Of a stretch of DNA of 64,000 nt, positions 35,530 to 44,595 are shown one piece after another. Origin of the DNA: Winogradskyella sp. J14-2. GTDB taxonomy: Bacteria; Bacteroidota; Bacteroidia; Flavobacteriales; Flavobacteriaceae. A model generated the notes under the pieces. The model saw nothing but the letters and a program-made list of their open reading frames with translations. It was not told the DNA's origin and did not search any database. The stretch is from NCBI RefSeq assembly GCF_001971725.1, contig NZ_CP019388.1, forward strand, positions 372,001 through 436,000, in the 5' to 3' direction. Within the stretch, counting starts at the first letter, position 1; every line of letters begins with the position of its first letter. Both the position numbers and the translations under genes were made by a program.

Positions 35530-36963
35530 ATGCTTTTTAATTCCTTAGAATTTTTCATTTTTTTACCAATAGTTTTTGCTTTGTATTGGCTTATTGGTAA
35601 TAAACGTATAAAGCAGCAAAATTTATTGATTGCCGTTTCTAGCTATGTGTTTTACGGCTGGTGGGATTGGCGATTTTTGTTTTTGATTTTATTCAGTTCC
35701 CTTGTTGATTATACTATTGGACTTAAGCTTAATTCTGAAAACAAAACCTCTAAACGCAAAACTCTTCTATGGATTAGCATCTGCGTTAATCTAGGTTTCC
35801 TCGGTTTCTTTAAATACTACAACTTCTTTGTTGACAGTCTTATAGATTCGTTTACATTTTTCGGCGGACAATTAAGTATCAACACACTCAATATCATTCT
35901 TCCTGTTGGTATTAGTTTCTACACCTTTCAGACCTTAAGTTATACCATAGATGTGTACAATAGAAAATTAGAGCCAACCAAAGATTTTATAGCTTTTATG
36001 GCTTTTGTGAGCTTTTTTCCTCAGTTGGTTGCCGGACCTATTGAAAGAGCTACTAACCTATTGCCTCAATTTCACAAAAAAAGAACGTTTATATACAGTA
36101 ATGCTGTTGATGGCTTAAGACAAGTAATTTGGGGATTATTTAAAAAGGTTGTTATTGCCGATAATTGCGCTACATATGCCAATATGATTTTTAATAATCA
36201 GCAGGAGTATTCTGGAAGTACACTTTTATTAGGAGCATTTTTCTTCGCTTTTCAGATTTATGGTGACTTCTCTGGGTATTCAGATATTGCTATTGGTATT
36301 TCGCGCCTATTTGGTTTTAACCTTAAACGCAACTTTGCTTTCCCATACTTCTCTAGAGATATTGCAGAATTTTGGAGACGTTGGCACATATCCTTGTCAA
36401 CATGGTTTAGAGATTACTTATACATTCCGCTGGGAGGCAGCAGAGGTGGAACAAAGATGAAAATTAGAAATACCTTTATAATTTTTATTGTAAGTGGATT
36501 TTGGCATGGTGCCAATTGGACTTTTGTGGTTTGGGGTGCATTAAATGCCATATACTTTTTACCCCTCCTTCTTTTAAATAAGAATAGAGTAAATACAAAC
36601 TTGGTTGCTGAAGGTAAATATTTACCAACAATAAGGGAGGTCTTCCAAATGGCTACTACATTTTTTATAACCTTAATTGCATGGGTGTTTTTTAGAGCAG
36701 ATAATGTAACAAATGCATTTTTATACATTAAAGACATGTTTACAACATCATTATTTACAACACCTGAAGTTTTTCCAACAACAATATTAGGTTTATTGGC
36801 ATTGTTCTTAGCCATTGAGTGGTTAGGGAGATCTGGTGAGTATGCCATTCAAAAAGTTGATTTTATAAATAAACCTTTAAGATGGGGTTTTTATATGGTA
36901 CTAATAATCTTAATGTTTATTTTCACTGGTGAACAACAAGAGTTTATTTATTTCCAGTTTTAA
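35530..36963 (+). CDS. MBOAT-family O-acyltransferase (AlgI-like)
   Basis: A 477-residue polytopic membrane protein with about ten hydrophobic helices. The MBOAT signatures are present: EFWRRWHISLSTWFRDYLYIPLGG (281-303, with His286) and the catalytic block GFWHGANWTFVVWGALNA (His326). These proteins carry acetyl groups from the cytoplasm for periplasmic O-acetylation of polymers such as alginate. The direct neighbour upstream encodes an SGNH-like protein, the usual partner. Together they suggest that the polymer made by this locus is O-acetylated. Confidence 0.93.
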   Translation: MLFNSLEFFIFLPIVFALYWLIGNKRIKQQNLLIAVSSYVFYGWWDWRFLFLILFSSLVDYTIGLKLNSENKTSKRKTLLWISICVNLGFLGFFKYYNFFVDSLIDSFTFFGGQLSINTLNIILPVGISFYTFQTLSYTIDVYNRKLEPTKDFIAFMAFVSFFPQLVAGPIERATNLLPQFHKKRTFIYSNAVDGLRQVIWGLFKKVVIADNCATYANMIFNNQQEYSGSTLLLGAFFFAFQIYGDFSGYSDIAIGISRLFGFNLKRNFAFPYFSRDIAEFWRRWHISLSTWFRDYLYIPLGGSRGGTKMKIRNTFIIFIVSGFWHGANWTFVVWGALNAIYFLPLLLLNKNRVNTNLVAEGKYLPTIREVFQMATTFFITLIAWVFFRADNVTNAFLYIKDMFTTSLFTTPEVFPTTILGLLALFLAIEWLGRSGEYAIQKVDFINKPLRWGFYMVLIILMFIFTGEQQEFIYFQF

Positions 36964-37012
36964 ATAAGAATTCGATATTTTTAAAGAATAATTAACTACT
37001 AACATTGGGCAA

Positions 37013-38140
37013 ATGAGAATTTTAAAGTACGTATGCTTTAGTTTAATATTACTCAATATACCATCTGTATCCCTTACTGCTTTTGGTGGTGGCGTGGGTA
37101 GTTTAATGAGCTATCTAACAATTCTATCACTCACTTTATATTATTTCTTTGGAAAAAAAACACGCCCTAACTGGTGGCTTATCATAATATCCATTTTATT
37201 CTTTATGATAGGAGGGTTTCAGTTTATTGGATTGACCTCAGGGTTTATTTTTGACACTATTAAATATTTTATTTATCTCATCTGTGCTTATGAAATGGTT
37301 AAAAATATAAGTGTCTCAGAATATAATGTTTTCTTGTTGATTGGATCAGCCACCATAATATTAGAGGCCATTTTATTTACTAGTGATTATGGAAGGTATA
37401 GTGGGTTCTATATAAAACCAAATGAGGCTGGTTTTATATGTATTACAGGTTATGCCACAACCTATGGTCTAAAAAACGTTGGTACTAAACTTATAGGGCA
37501 ATTTATATTTACATTGGCAGGATTATTAACTTTTTCAAGAACGTTTATAGTTATCTGGCTTTTAATTAATGTTATATCACTAAAAATCAGTATAAAGAAC
37601 ATTAAAATCTTTGGTCTCGGATTTTTAATTATTGGTACACTTTTCTTTATAGATGAAGTTGTAGGACTTAATAATCCTAGGTTCGACCAACTAAAAGGCA
37701 TAGTTAATAATGAAAATGTATCTACCGAAGAATTGAGTGAGGATTCTAGGGAAGACACATGGGCTAAGTTTTATGATAAAATTTTAGACTCACCTTTTAT
37801 TGGTAGTGGTTATGGATCTTTTTCTGGAAAAGAAGGGCATGGAAAAGGCGTGCACAATTCATTTCTTGCTATCATTGGCGAAGCTGGGATTTTACCTTTT
37901 ATTCTATTTGTAATTTATATAGGTTACCTTATTGTGATGAGCGTGGTATACTTTAATAAAAAGCCAAATCTAATAATGCAGATTATTGCTTTGTCATTGT
38001 TTTTAATGGCCAACCATAACTTCTTCACATTTTATTATGTTTCATTTGCCGCAATGTGGATTCAATATCAAATTGAGGCTGCGAAAAACGAAGAAGAAGC
38101 CGATGAAAGTGAGGAGGAAGAAATATTAGTAACCTCATAA
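37013..38140 (+). CDS. O-antigen ligase/polymerase-like (Wzy) membrane protein
   Basis: A 375-residue protein with around ten transmembrane helices and a large periplasmic loop at about residues 225-285. The loop region contains SREDTWAKFYDKILDSPF, then GSGYGSFSGKEGHGKGVHNS, the Wzy/WaaL-type signature with a conserved His. It probably polymerises repeat units in the periplasm. An acidic tail (EEADESEEEEILVTS) ends the protein. A terminator-like hairpin follows the stop, so this may be the end of the first transcript of the locus (epimerase to polymerase). Confidence 0.85.
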   Translation: MRILKYVCFSLILLNIPSVSLTAFGGGVGSLMSYLTILSLTLYYFFGKKTRPNWWLIIISILFFMIGGFQFIGLTSGFIFDTIKYFIYLICAYEMVKNISVSEYNVFLLIGSATIILEAILFTSDYGRYSGFYIKPNEAGFICITGYATTYGLKNVGTKLIGQFIFTLAGLLTFSRTFIVIWLLINVISLKISIKNIKIFGLGFLIIGTLFFIDEVVGLNNPRFDQLKGIVNNENVSTEELSEDSREDTWAKFYDKILDSPFIGSGYGSFSGKEGHGKGVHNSFLAIIGEAGILPFILFVIYIGYLIVMSVVYFNKKPNLIMQIIALSLFLMANHNFFTFYYVSFAAMWIQYQIEAAKNEEEADESEEEEILVTS

Positions 38141-38171
38141 AAATAGGCAAGAACAGCTTACCTATTTTCTA
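38140..38171. terminator. Bidirectional terminator between the Wzy-like and lyase genes
   Basis: AAAATAGG pairs with CCTATTTT, extended by AAG/CTT past one mismatch. T-rich sequence flanks both sides. It lies between convergent genes. Confidence 0.65.
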
Positions 38172-38193
38172 TTTTATGCATTAGAAATTTAAT

Positions 38194-41100
38194 CTATCTT
38201 ACGATTAAACGTTTATATAGCTCTCTCTGAACATCTGCAAGTTTAACCAAATAAATACCTGGCCTTAGGCTGCTCACATCAATTCTTGTTGTTGAATAAA
38301 CGTTTAAACTTTCATTTTCAACTTTCTCATGAAAAATTAGTTTGCCAGTTAAATCATATAGATAAAAGCCTGTTAATTGGTCACTTCCAGACAATTTTAC
38401 ATCAACGTATTCGGTTGCCGGATTGGGATACACCGAAAATTTAAACTCTAAAGTTTCTCCATTAATTGGATCTTCAATTACCACACCATCTTCCTCACAG
38501 TTAGTATCTACAAAAACATTCACTGTATCTTCATCAAAATCTAAGGCATTAAATACAGTAACTGTATACGCAGTTGTTTCGGATGGAGATACTTCAATAG
38601 ATTGTGTTGTTTCACCTGTGCTCCATACATACTCATCTCCTCCACTGGCTGTTAAAATAACAATGTCTCCTAAGCAAATCTCCTGATCTTCACCTGCATC
38701 TGCCTCTACTTCTGGGATGACATTAACCGTAACTTGTTTTTCATCATAACAATCTCCGATGTAACCTCTTACCTCATAAGTAGTTGTCTGGGAAGGACTA
38801 ACAGCTATATTTGGCTGTGTTGCGCCATTATTCCATTCATAAGTGTTTGCTCCAGATGCAGAGAGTGTAACAAAATCTCCACTCATTATATCAACACTTT
38901 CTCCATTTAATATTACAACATCTGGATTAGGGTTTACAAAAACGGTAACATCATCTGTATCTTCTTGTATACCAGAAGTAACCGTTACCGAATAGGTAGT
39001 TGTTGATAAAGGACTTACAACGATACTTTGCGACGTTTCACCTGTACTCCACAAATAACTATCTCCTTGAGTTGCTGTTAAAACGACATCATAAGTATCA
39101 TCTTCACAGACATTTTCGTCTTGACCGGCAGATACTACTAAAAGCTCTTCAACAGTTACGGTTACCTGAGCACTAGATGAACAATTTCCTGTTGTTCCTG
39201 TTACAGTATAAGTTGTAGTTATATCTGGGTTTACAGTAATTGTTTCGCTTGTTTCACCTGTATTCCACAGATATAATGATGCACCTGTAACAGTCAATTG
39301 AATGTTTTCACCTTCAACAATCGTTAAGTCTTCAGTTATTGTAAGCGTTGGTGTTTGATTAACCGTTACCGTTACACTATCAGAATCTGAATTTCCAAAA
39401 CTATCTTCAACTGTTACTGTATAGATTGTTGTTGTGTTAGGGCTTACGGATATCTGGGCTGAGGTTTCACCTGTACTCCAAGTATAATTTACACCACCAG
39501 ATGCTGTTAGGAGGGTGTCTTCTCCATTACAAATCTCAATATCTTCACCAGCATCTGCAATGAGCTCTGGTATTACTGTTACAGTTATTTCACCACTGCC
39601 TATGCAACCATTAACTGATGTAGTAGATACAGTATAAGTTGTTGTTACAGAAGGTGATACTTCTATTGATTCTGAAGTTTCACCTGTACTCCATAAATAA
39701 TTATCACTTCCACTAGCTGTAAGGATTGTTGTTTCTCCTTCCATTATGGTAACATCGTTACTAACGGTAAGGTTTGGTGCCGTAATTACAAATACTGTAA
39801 TATCATCTGTGCTAGAACAGCCGTTTGTAGTAACCTCTACAGTATATGTAGTATCAGAACTTGGTATAACTGAAATTGAAGCTGATGTTTCTCCCGTACT
39901 CCATAAATACTCATCTCCACCACTAGCTGTTAATGTTACTATTTCTCCCTCACATATTGTTTGGTCATCGCCTGCCTCTGCAATTGGTAATTCGTTAACT
40001 ATGACTGTTACACTATCGTCATCACTATTTCCTAAATCATCAAAAGCAGTAACAGTGTAAGTGGTTGTTACAGTTGGATTAACTTCAATTGATGCGGTTG
40101 TTTCACCATTACTCCATAAATAATTTTGACCACCAGATGCTGAGAGCACAACGGACTCCCCTTGGCAAATAGTTTGATCTGGTCCTGCGTTCGCTTGGAA
40201 CGCCTCCGGAAAAACCGTTACGATGGACGAATCAGAATAATCAGGATTATCGTTAGATGTAAAAGTAATTGTAACCTCGCCTGGGACTATGGGTGTAACA
40301 ACACCATTAGCATCAACCGTAGCGATAGTCTCGTCACTGCTTTCCCATACGCCAGATTGATCCGTTGCATCACTAGGTGTTATTATAGCGGATAAAGTAA
40401 TAGTATTCGGTATAAATATTTCTGCAGTATTTGGAGTCACCTCGACATTTGTGACTTCTATATCTGGTATTGTACCATCGACTTGATTTATATATTCTTC
40501 TAATAATGTATATCCGCTAGGTTGTATTTGATTGTGAACAGTGGCATTGCCCGTAATACCTCTAGAAACTAAGTAAGCTTCTGGTATATGAGCGTTACTT
40601 ACGTAAAAATTACCAGGTCTTGTATTGCTTGGTAGTGATGTAATCAAATCTTCTGCCAAACTTTGGTATAACTCTCCATTAATTCTGCCCTCATTACTAT
40701 CGGTATCAATTTTGTTGACCAAAGCTGCATCCACATTATCTCTCGAATAAACTAATTGTCCACTATTATTTATGTAATAACAAGCGCCTACGGTAGGTAA
40801 TAATTCTGATTTTAAAGTTTCTGCTGGCAAAACAGGTATAGCTCTGCCTAGCATGGGAGTGGGTGTGTTTTCAAACCACCAAGGCTGTATTGGATAAGTA
40901 CTAACATTAAATAAACTCCAAACATCGCTTACAGGATTTGGGTAGTTTCCATAATCATCTGATAAATCGGAAGTGAAATAACTAAGGCCATCATCATAGA
41001 TCCTAGGACTCATTTCTGTATTGGTAAAAGTAGTAAATATTGGATCGGATGCATTATCGTAATCGACACCTCTTTGCCAATAGTTACTGTAAATATTTAT

Positions 41101-41931
41101 TGTATAACTGTTTCCATTTGATCTAATTGCTTTTCTATCCCAATTATGGTAAATATTATTAATTAAATCGAGGTTTAACTGTCCTCCTATTTTAGGCATT
41201 CTAAATCTTACATTGCCTATAACGTTTCTGGCAAACGTCCAATCACCAGCTGCTATCTCATCACCGTTTGAGTTGCCTATTAATGCGCCTTGTTGTGCTT
41301 CGCCAATTAAATTATTTTGTATGGTAACGTTTGCTGTACTATTAGAATCGCTATTAATGTTAATACCTTTATTGCCGTAAGAAAACGAACATCTGTCAAC
41401 AATAACGTTGGTGCATCGTCTCATCTGTAGGTTACTTGCGCCATTATCGTCCGGATAACCATTTCTAAACTTAATACCTCTTATAATGATGTTATCTGCA
41501 TCTAAAAAATAATACGAATAGCCAATTATAGTTATGCCACCTTCGGGTGCTGTAAATCCGTTTATTGTAATGTTATTAAAATCAGAGCCTTCTAACCGTC
41601 TTGTCCACGAGCCGCTCGAAAATGTACTTGTAGCCGTACCTATTTCTATTACACCACTGACATCGAACACTATGGTTCTTGCATTACCACGATTATCGGC
41701 ATGTTCTAAAGCCCACGTCAACGTTCCTACTTCATTAACATTGTCGTTAAGAGACGTAACGTGCAGCACTTCGCCACCTCTACCACCAGATACGTATGCA
41801 CCTGCACCATACGCTGATGGGAATGCTAATTGTTGACCATAAATATTAGTAAAGAAACAGGGTGAAAAAAGCAAAGTTAGTATAACCGATTTCTTGCAAA
41901 TAAGTAGGTTTCTCAAAAATTTCATTTTCAT
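38194..41931 (-). CDS. Secreted pectate-lyase-like protein with Big2 domain, eight Ig-like repeats and T9SS sorting domain
   Basis: About 1245 residues. In order: signal peptide (1-32); a parallel beta-helix of polysaccharide lyase family 1 type (about 33-365; AFPSAYGAGAYVSGGRGGEV, GTLTWALEHADNRGNARTIV, IIRGIKFRNG, LINNIYHNWDRKA); a linker; a Big2 Ig-like domain (about 490-572); eight repeats of about 71 residues (about 580-1142), each with a core like YLWSTGETS; and a T9SS type A sorting domain (about 1160-1245, FSVYPNPATEYVDV to KRLIVR). Family-1 lyases cleave uronate polymers. It is the only minus-strand gene in the exopolysaccharide locus. ATG 41931 is preferred to a TTG five codons upstream. 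Confidence 0.88.
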   Translation of the reverse strand: MKMKFLRNLLICKKSVILTLLFSPCFFTNIYGQQLAFPSAYGAGAYVSGGRGGEVLHVTSLNDNVNEVGTLTWALEHADNRGNARTIVFDVSGVIEIGTATSTFSSGSWTRRLEGSDFNNITINGFTAPEGGITIIGYSYYFLDADNIIIRGIKFRNGYPDDNGASNLQMRRCTNVIVDRCSFSYGNKGININSDSNSTANVTIQNNLIGEAQQGALIGNSNGDEIAAGDWTFARNVIGNVRFRMPKIGGQLNLDLINNIYHNWDRKAIRSNGNSYTINIYSNYWQRGVDYDNASDPIFTTFTNTEMSPRIYDDGLSYFTSDLSDDYGNYPNPVSDVWSLFNVSTYPIQPWWFENTPTPMLGRAIPVLPAETLKSELLPTVGACYYINNSGQLVYSRDNVDAALVNKIDTDSNEGRINGELYQSLAEDLITSLPSNTRPGNFYVSNAHIPEAYLVSRGITGNATVHNQIQPSGYTLLEEYINQVDGTIPDIEVTNVEVTPNTAEIFIPNTITLSAIITPSDATDQSGVWESSDETIATVDANGVVTPIVPGEVTITFTSNDNPDYSDSSIVTVFPEAFQANAGPDQTICQGESVVLSASGGQNYLWSNGETTASIEVNPTVTTTYTVTAFDDLGNSDDDSVTVIVNELPIAEAGDDQTICEGEIVTLTASGGDEYLWSTGETSASISVIPSSDTTYTVEVTTNGCSSTDDITVFVITAPNLTVSNDVTIMEGETTILTASGSDNYLWSTGETSESIEVSPSVTTTYTVSTTSVNGCIGSGEITVTVIPELIADAGEDIEICNGEDTLLTASGGVNYTWSTGETSAQISVSPNTTTIYTVTVEDSFGNSDSDSVTVTVNQTPTLTITEDLTIVEGENIQLTVTGASLYLWNTGETSETITVNPDITTTYTVTGTTGNCSSSAQVTVTVEELLVVSAGQDENVCEDDTYDVVLTATQGDSYLWSTGETSQSIVVSPLSTTTYSVTVTSGIQEDTDDVTVFVNPNPDVVILNGESVDIMSGDFVTLSASGANTYEWNNGATQPNIAVSPSQTTTYEVRGYIGDCYDEKQVTVNVIPEVEADAGEDQEICLGDIVILTASGGDEYVWSTGETTQSIEVSPSETTAYTVTVFNALDFDEDTVNVFVDTNCEEDGVVIEDPINGETLEFKFSVYPNPATEYVDVKLSGSDQLTGFYLYDLTGKLIFHEKVENESLNVYSTTRIDVSSLRPGIYLVKLADVQRELYKRLIVR
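38506..40194 (-). repeat. Eight tandem Ig-like repeats in the lyase gene
   Basis: Units with core motifs such as YLWSTGET recur every 70-72 codons (cores at about residues 604, 675, 745, 816, 887, 959, 1031 and 1101 of the protein). Each starts near ADAGEDQTIC. The copies have diverged at DNA level. Confidence 0.85.
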
Positions 41932-42421
41932 TCTTCTATTAATCAATTATTCGGGGTAAACAATATTAATTATTTAAAGTCTAAACAAAGTCTAAATACT
42001 TTAAAATTCGATTAAAATCATTTTTTTGTAAGAAAATACTTTTTAATAAAAGTCTTTTTCCACTAAATTCATATAAATACGTCCAAATGCACGATTTAGA
42101 CTATAATGTAAACTTCTTTAACGTTTTAAAGTTTTTTCTTACATTTAATTTACCTACAACGATGAAATTCGAAATTAAAAAAATAAATAAGTTAATACAC
42201 AAAGAGAATGTTATGAATGTAAAAAGTTATAACAAGTTTATTAACAATACTATATGCACCATTTAAGTTTAACGATAGGATATGAAGGCTTGAAAAATAT
42301 CATAAAAACAATTCACTATCAGTACCATAATGCACTTTAGACGTGTTTTAAGGTACATCATCATAAAAATTGATAAATATGTTAATCATTTTTTATTATT
42401 GCCTCATATAACCACGCATAC
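41932..42421. other. 490-base AT-rich divergent intergenic region
   Basis: It separates the lyase gene (-) from the flippase gene (+). An 11-base tandem repeat (AAAGTCTAAAC, AAAGTCTAAAT at 41976-41997) and an inverted copy of AGTCTAAA (42095-42102) stand out. No exact TAnnTTTG, terminator or convincing small gene was found. Confidence 0.6.
41976..41997. promoter_or_regulatory. Candidate operator: tandem AAAGTCTAAA sites
   Basis: Two direct copies with an 11-base period, 45 bases upstream of the lyase start; an inverted eight-base copy (TTTAGACT) lies at 42095-42102. Spacing of one helical turn suits a protein binding on one face of DNA. Confidence 0.35.
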
Positions 42422-43969
42422 ATGTCTAGAGTCTCCAAATCTTTAAAAAATGCAAAAGTCGGTGTGTTTTTTTTCACCGTATCCATATTTCTTCAATTCT
42501 TCTCTAGAAAGATATTTTTAGATGAACTTGGTGATGATTTTATTGGTTTAGAGTCTACCTTAAGAAGTATTTTAGGGTTTTTAAACTTGGCCGAATTAGG
42601 TATCGGAACTGCTATAGGATTTACGCTATATAAGCCTCTTTATGTCAACAACCAATTAGAAATTAATAAAATTATAGCACTGCTAGGTGTTCTCTACAAA
42701 AAAATTGGATTGTCGATACTCATTGTAGGGATTGTGATCTCGCTTTTTTTTCCGATTATCTTTTCGGATACACCCTTTTCATTATTGCTGATATATTTTG
42801 TCTTTTACACTTTAATGACTTCTACGCTATTGTCATATTTTGTCAATTACCATGCTAGTTTGTTTGGTGCTGATCAAAAGGGTTATATCATTCAAAAATA
42901 TTTTCAAAGCTTCAATATTGTTAGGGTACTACTTCAGGTTGCAGTTGTTCTCTTTTACAAAAACTTTTTTCTTTATATTATATTAGAGCTTATTTTTAGT
43001 ATCGTTTACAGCATTGTACTTAGGCATAAAATTAAACAGATATATCCATGGCTTTCAATTTATTACAGTGGAAAAACTTCCGTTATAAAAGAATATCCAC
43101 AAGTTATTAAGAAAGTAAAGCAAGTTTTTTTTCATAAAATTAGTGAGTTTGTAAAAGGAGGTACAGATAATTTATTAATCTATGGGCTTATAAATCTTCA
43201 AAGTGTTGCTCTTTTTGGTAATTATTTTTTGGTGTTTTCAAAATTAAATAGCCTAATTATGATGGCATTTGCTGGTACAGGCTCGGCTGTTGGAAATTTA
43301 ATTGCAGAAGATGATAAGGATAATGTAAACAAAGTGTTTTGGGAACTTGTATCCTTACAATTTTTTATTGCAGGTTTTTTTGGTCTTACCATATACTACA
43401 CTATGGATCATTTAATTTTATTATGGCTGGGCGAAAAATATGTGCTTTCTAAGGTTATATTGGTTTTATTTATTTCAAACTTTTTTTTAATGCAAATCAC
43501 TGCGACCATAAATCGTTTTAAGAATGCCTATGGTCTCTATGCAGACATTTGGGCTGCAGTATCTGAGGCTTTAATAAATTTGGTGGTATCTTTTATACTT
43601 GGTAGTATTTATGGCATTTCTGGGATCGTTGCCGGAACCGTTAGTAGTCTTTTTATTATAGGTGTTTTATGGAAACCATATTATTTGTTTAAATATGGAT
43701 TTAAAAAAAGTGTAATAGTATATTGGAAGGGATTAACTCCAATATTATTGAGTTTTGCATTATCGTGTCTATTTATACATTATTGTGTTACTTTATTTAT
43801 ACACGAGGATGCTAATATGAATTTTATAAGCTGGGCCTTATTTAGTACTAAAATAAGTTTATTGGTAATAATTATCTATGGTACATTGTTGTACGCGCTT
43901 AACAAAAGCTTTAGAATTTTTTGGACTAGAATAAAAACCTTATTAAAAAAGACCTTTAATTTAAACTAA
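42422..43969 (+). CDS. Polysaccharide flippase (Wzx-like, MOP superfamily)
   Basis: A 515-residue protein with 12-14 transmembrane helices. The opening SKSLKNAKVGVFFFTVSIFLQ and the following FSRKIFLDELGDDFIGLESTL are typical of Bacteroidota capsule flippases; the conserved AELGIGTAIGFTLYKPL block is near residue 57. It would move undecaprenyl-linked repeat units from the cytoplasmic to the periplasmic face, where the Wzy-like protein polymerises them. It starts the second part of the exopolysaccharide locus, after the divergent lyase gene. Confidence 0.92.
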   Translation: MSRVSKSLKNAKVGVFFFTVSIFLQFFSRKIFLDELGDDFIGLESTLRSILGFLNLAELGIGTAIGFTLYKPLYVNNQLEINKIIALLGVLYKKIGLSILIVGIVISLFFPIIFSDTPFSLLLIYFVFYTLMTSTLLSYFVNYHASLFGADQKGYIIQKYFQSFNIVRVLLQVAVVLFYKNFFLYIILELIFSIVYSIVLRHKIKQIYPWLSIYYSGKTSVIKEYPQVIKKVKQVFFHKISEFVKGGTDNLLIYGLINLQSVALFGNYFLVFSKLNSLIMMAFAGTGSAVGNLIAEDDKDNVNKVFWELVSLQFFIAGFFGLTIYYTMDHLILLWLGEKYVLSKVILVLFISNFFLMQITATINRFKNAYGLYADIWAAVSEALINLVVSFILGSIYGISGIVAGTVSSLFIIGVLWKPYYLFKYGFKKSVIVYWKGLTPILLSFALSCLFIHYCVTLFIHEDANMNFISWALFSTKISLLVIIIYGTLLYALNKSFRIFWTRIKTLLKKTFNLN

Positions 43970-44013
43970 TTTTTAAAATTCAATTTAGTTGTTTTAAAAC
44001 TAATCGTAATTAA

Positions 44014-44595
44014 ATGATACAAAGTAAAACAGAATATAAAGAGTACCTAAGGCGAGATCGTATTGCTTTAGAGATAAGCAACGAATCTATAAGCAACAAA
44101 ATAAAAAACCTATTTTTTCCAAACCCTGTTTGGCGTTTTCAAAAGCTAATGCGAAAGTTAGAGTATTATACAAATTGTAAAAACAAAGGCTTATACAAGC
44201 TTTATATATTATATCTTAAATACCGCTACAGGTCAATTTCTATAAAACTCAATTTTTCTATTCCAATAAATATTTTTGGCCCAGGACTATCTATAGTGCA
44301 CTATGGTACTATCATAATAAATTACACAACTAAGATTGGTGCAAATTGTAGAATGCATGCTTGTGTTAATATTGGCGCATCCGGAGGTGAAATTCAAGGT
44401 CCAATCTTAGGAGATAATGTATACATTGCGCCAGGAGCTAAAATATTTGGTAATATTAAAATACCCAATAATACCGCAATTGGTGCCAATGCTGTGGTAA
44501 ATAAATCTTTTAAAAAAGAAAACACAATGATTGCTGGTGTGCCTGCAAAAGTTATAGGTGATATAGACATAAAAAAAATTATTAAGAATGGGTAA
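44014..44595 (+). CDS. Serine-acetyltransferase-like hexapeptide-repeat acyltransferase
   Basis: A 193-residue protein. The N-terminal ~75 residues are helical and basic; the C-terminal half is a left-handed beta helix (LSIVHYGTIIINYTTKIGAN, ACVNIGASGGEIQG, VYIAPGAKIFGNIKIP, GAVVN-type and AGVPAKVIGDI). The His in SIVHYGT matches the catalytic His of CysE-like acetyltransferases. In surface-polysaccharide loci such proteins O- or N-acetylate a sugar rather than serine. It overlaps the next gene by eight bases. It could substitute for the missing PglD-like acetyltransferase, but it is CysE-like, not PglD-like, in layout. Confidence 0.85.
   Translation: MIQSKTEYKEYLRRDRIALEISNESISNKIKNLFFPNPVWRFQKLMRKLEYYTNCKNKGLYKLYILYLKYRYRSISIKLNFSIPINIFGPGLSIVHYGTIIINYTTKIGANCRMHACVNIGASGGEIQGPILGDNVYIAPGAKIFGNIKIPNNTAIGANAVVNKSFKKENTMIAGVPAKVIGDIDIKKIIKNG

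Noticed and set aside
38506-40194. Antisense open frames across the Ig-like repeat region
   Set aside because: They mirror the repeated coding sequence of the lyase gene and have no start signals or protein features of their own.
42162-42266. 34-codon frame in the long intergenic region
   Set aside because: It is Lys/Asn-rich as expected from random AT-rich DNA, has no promoter box, signal peptide or known motif.
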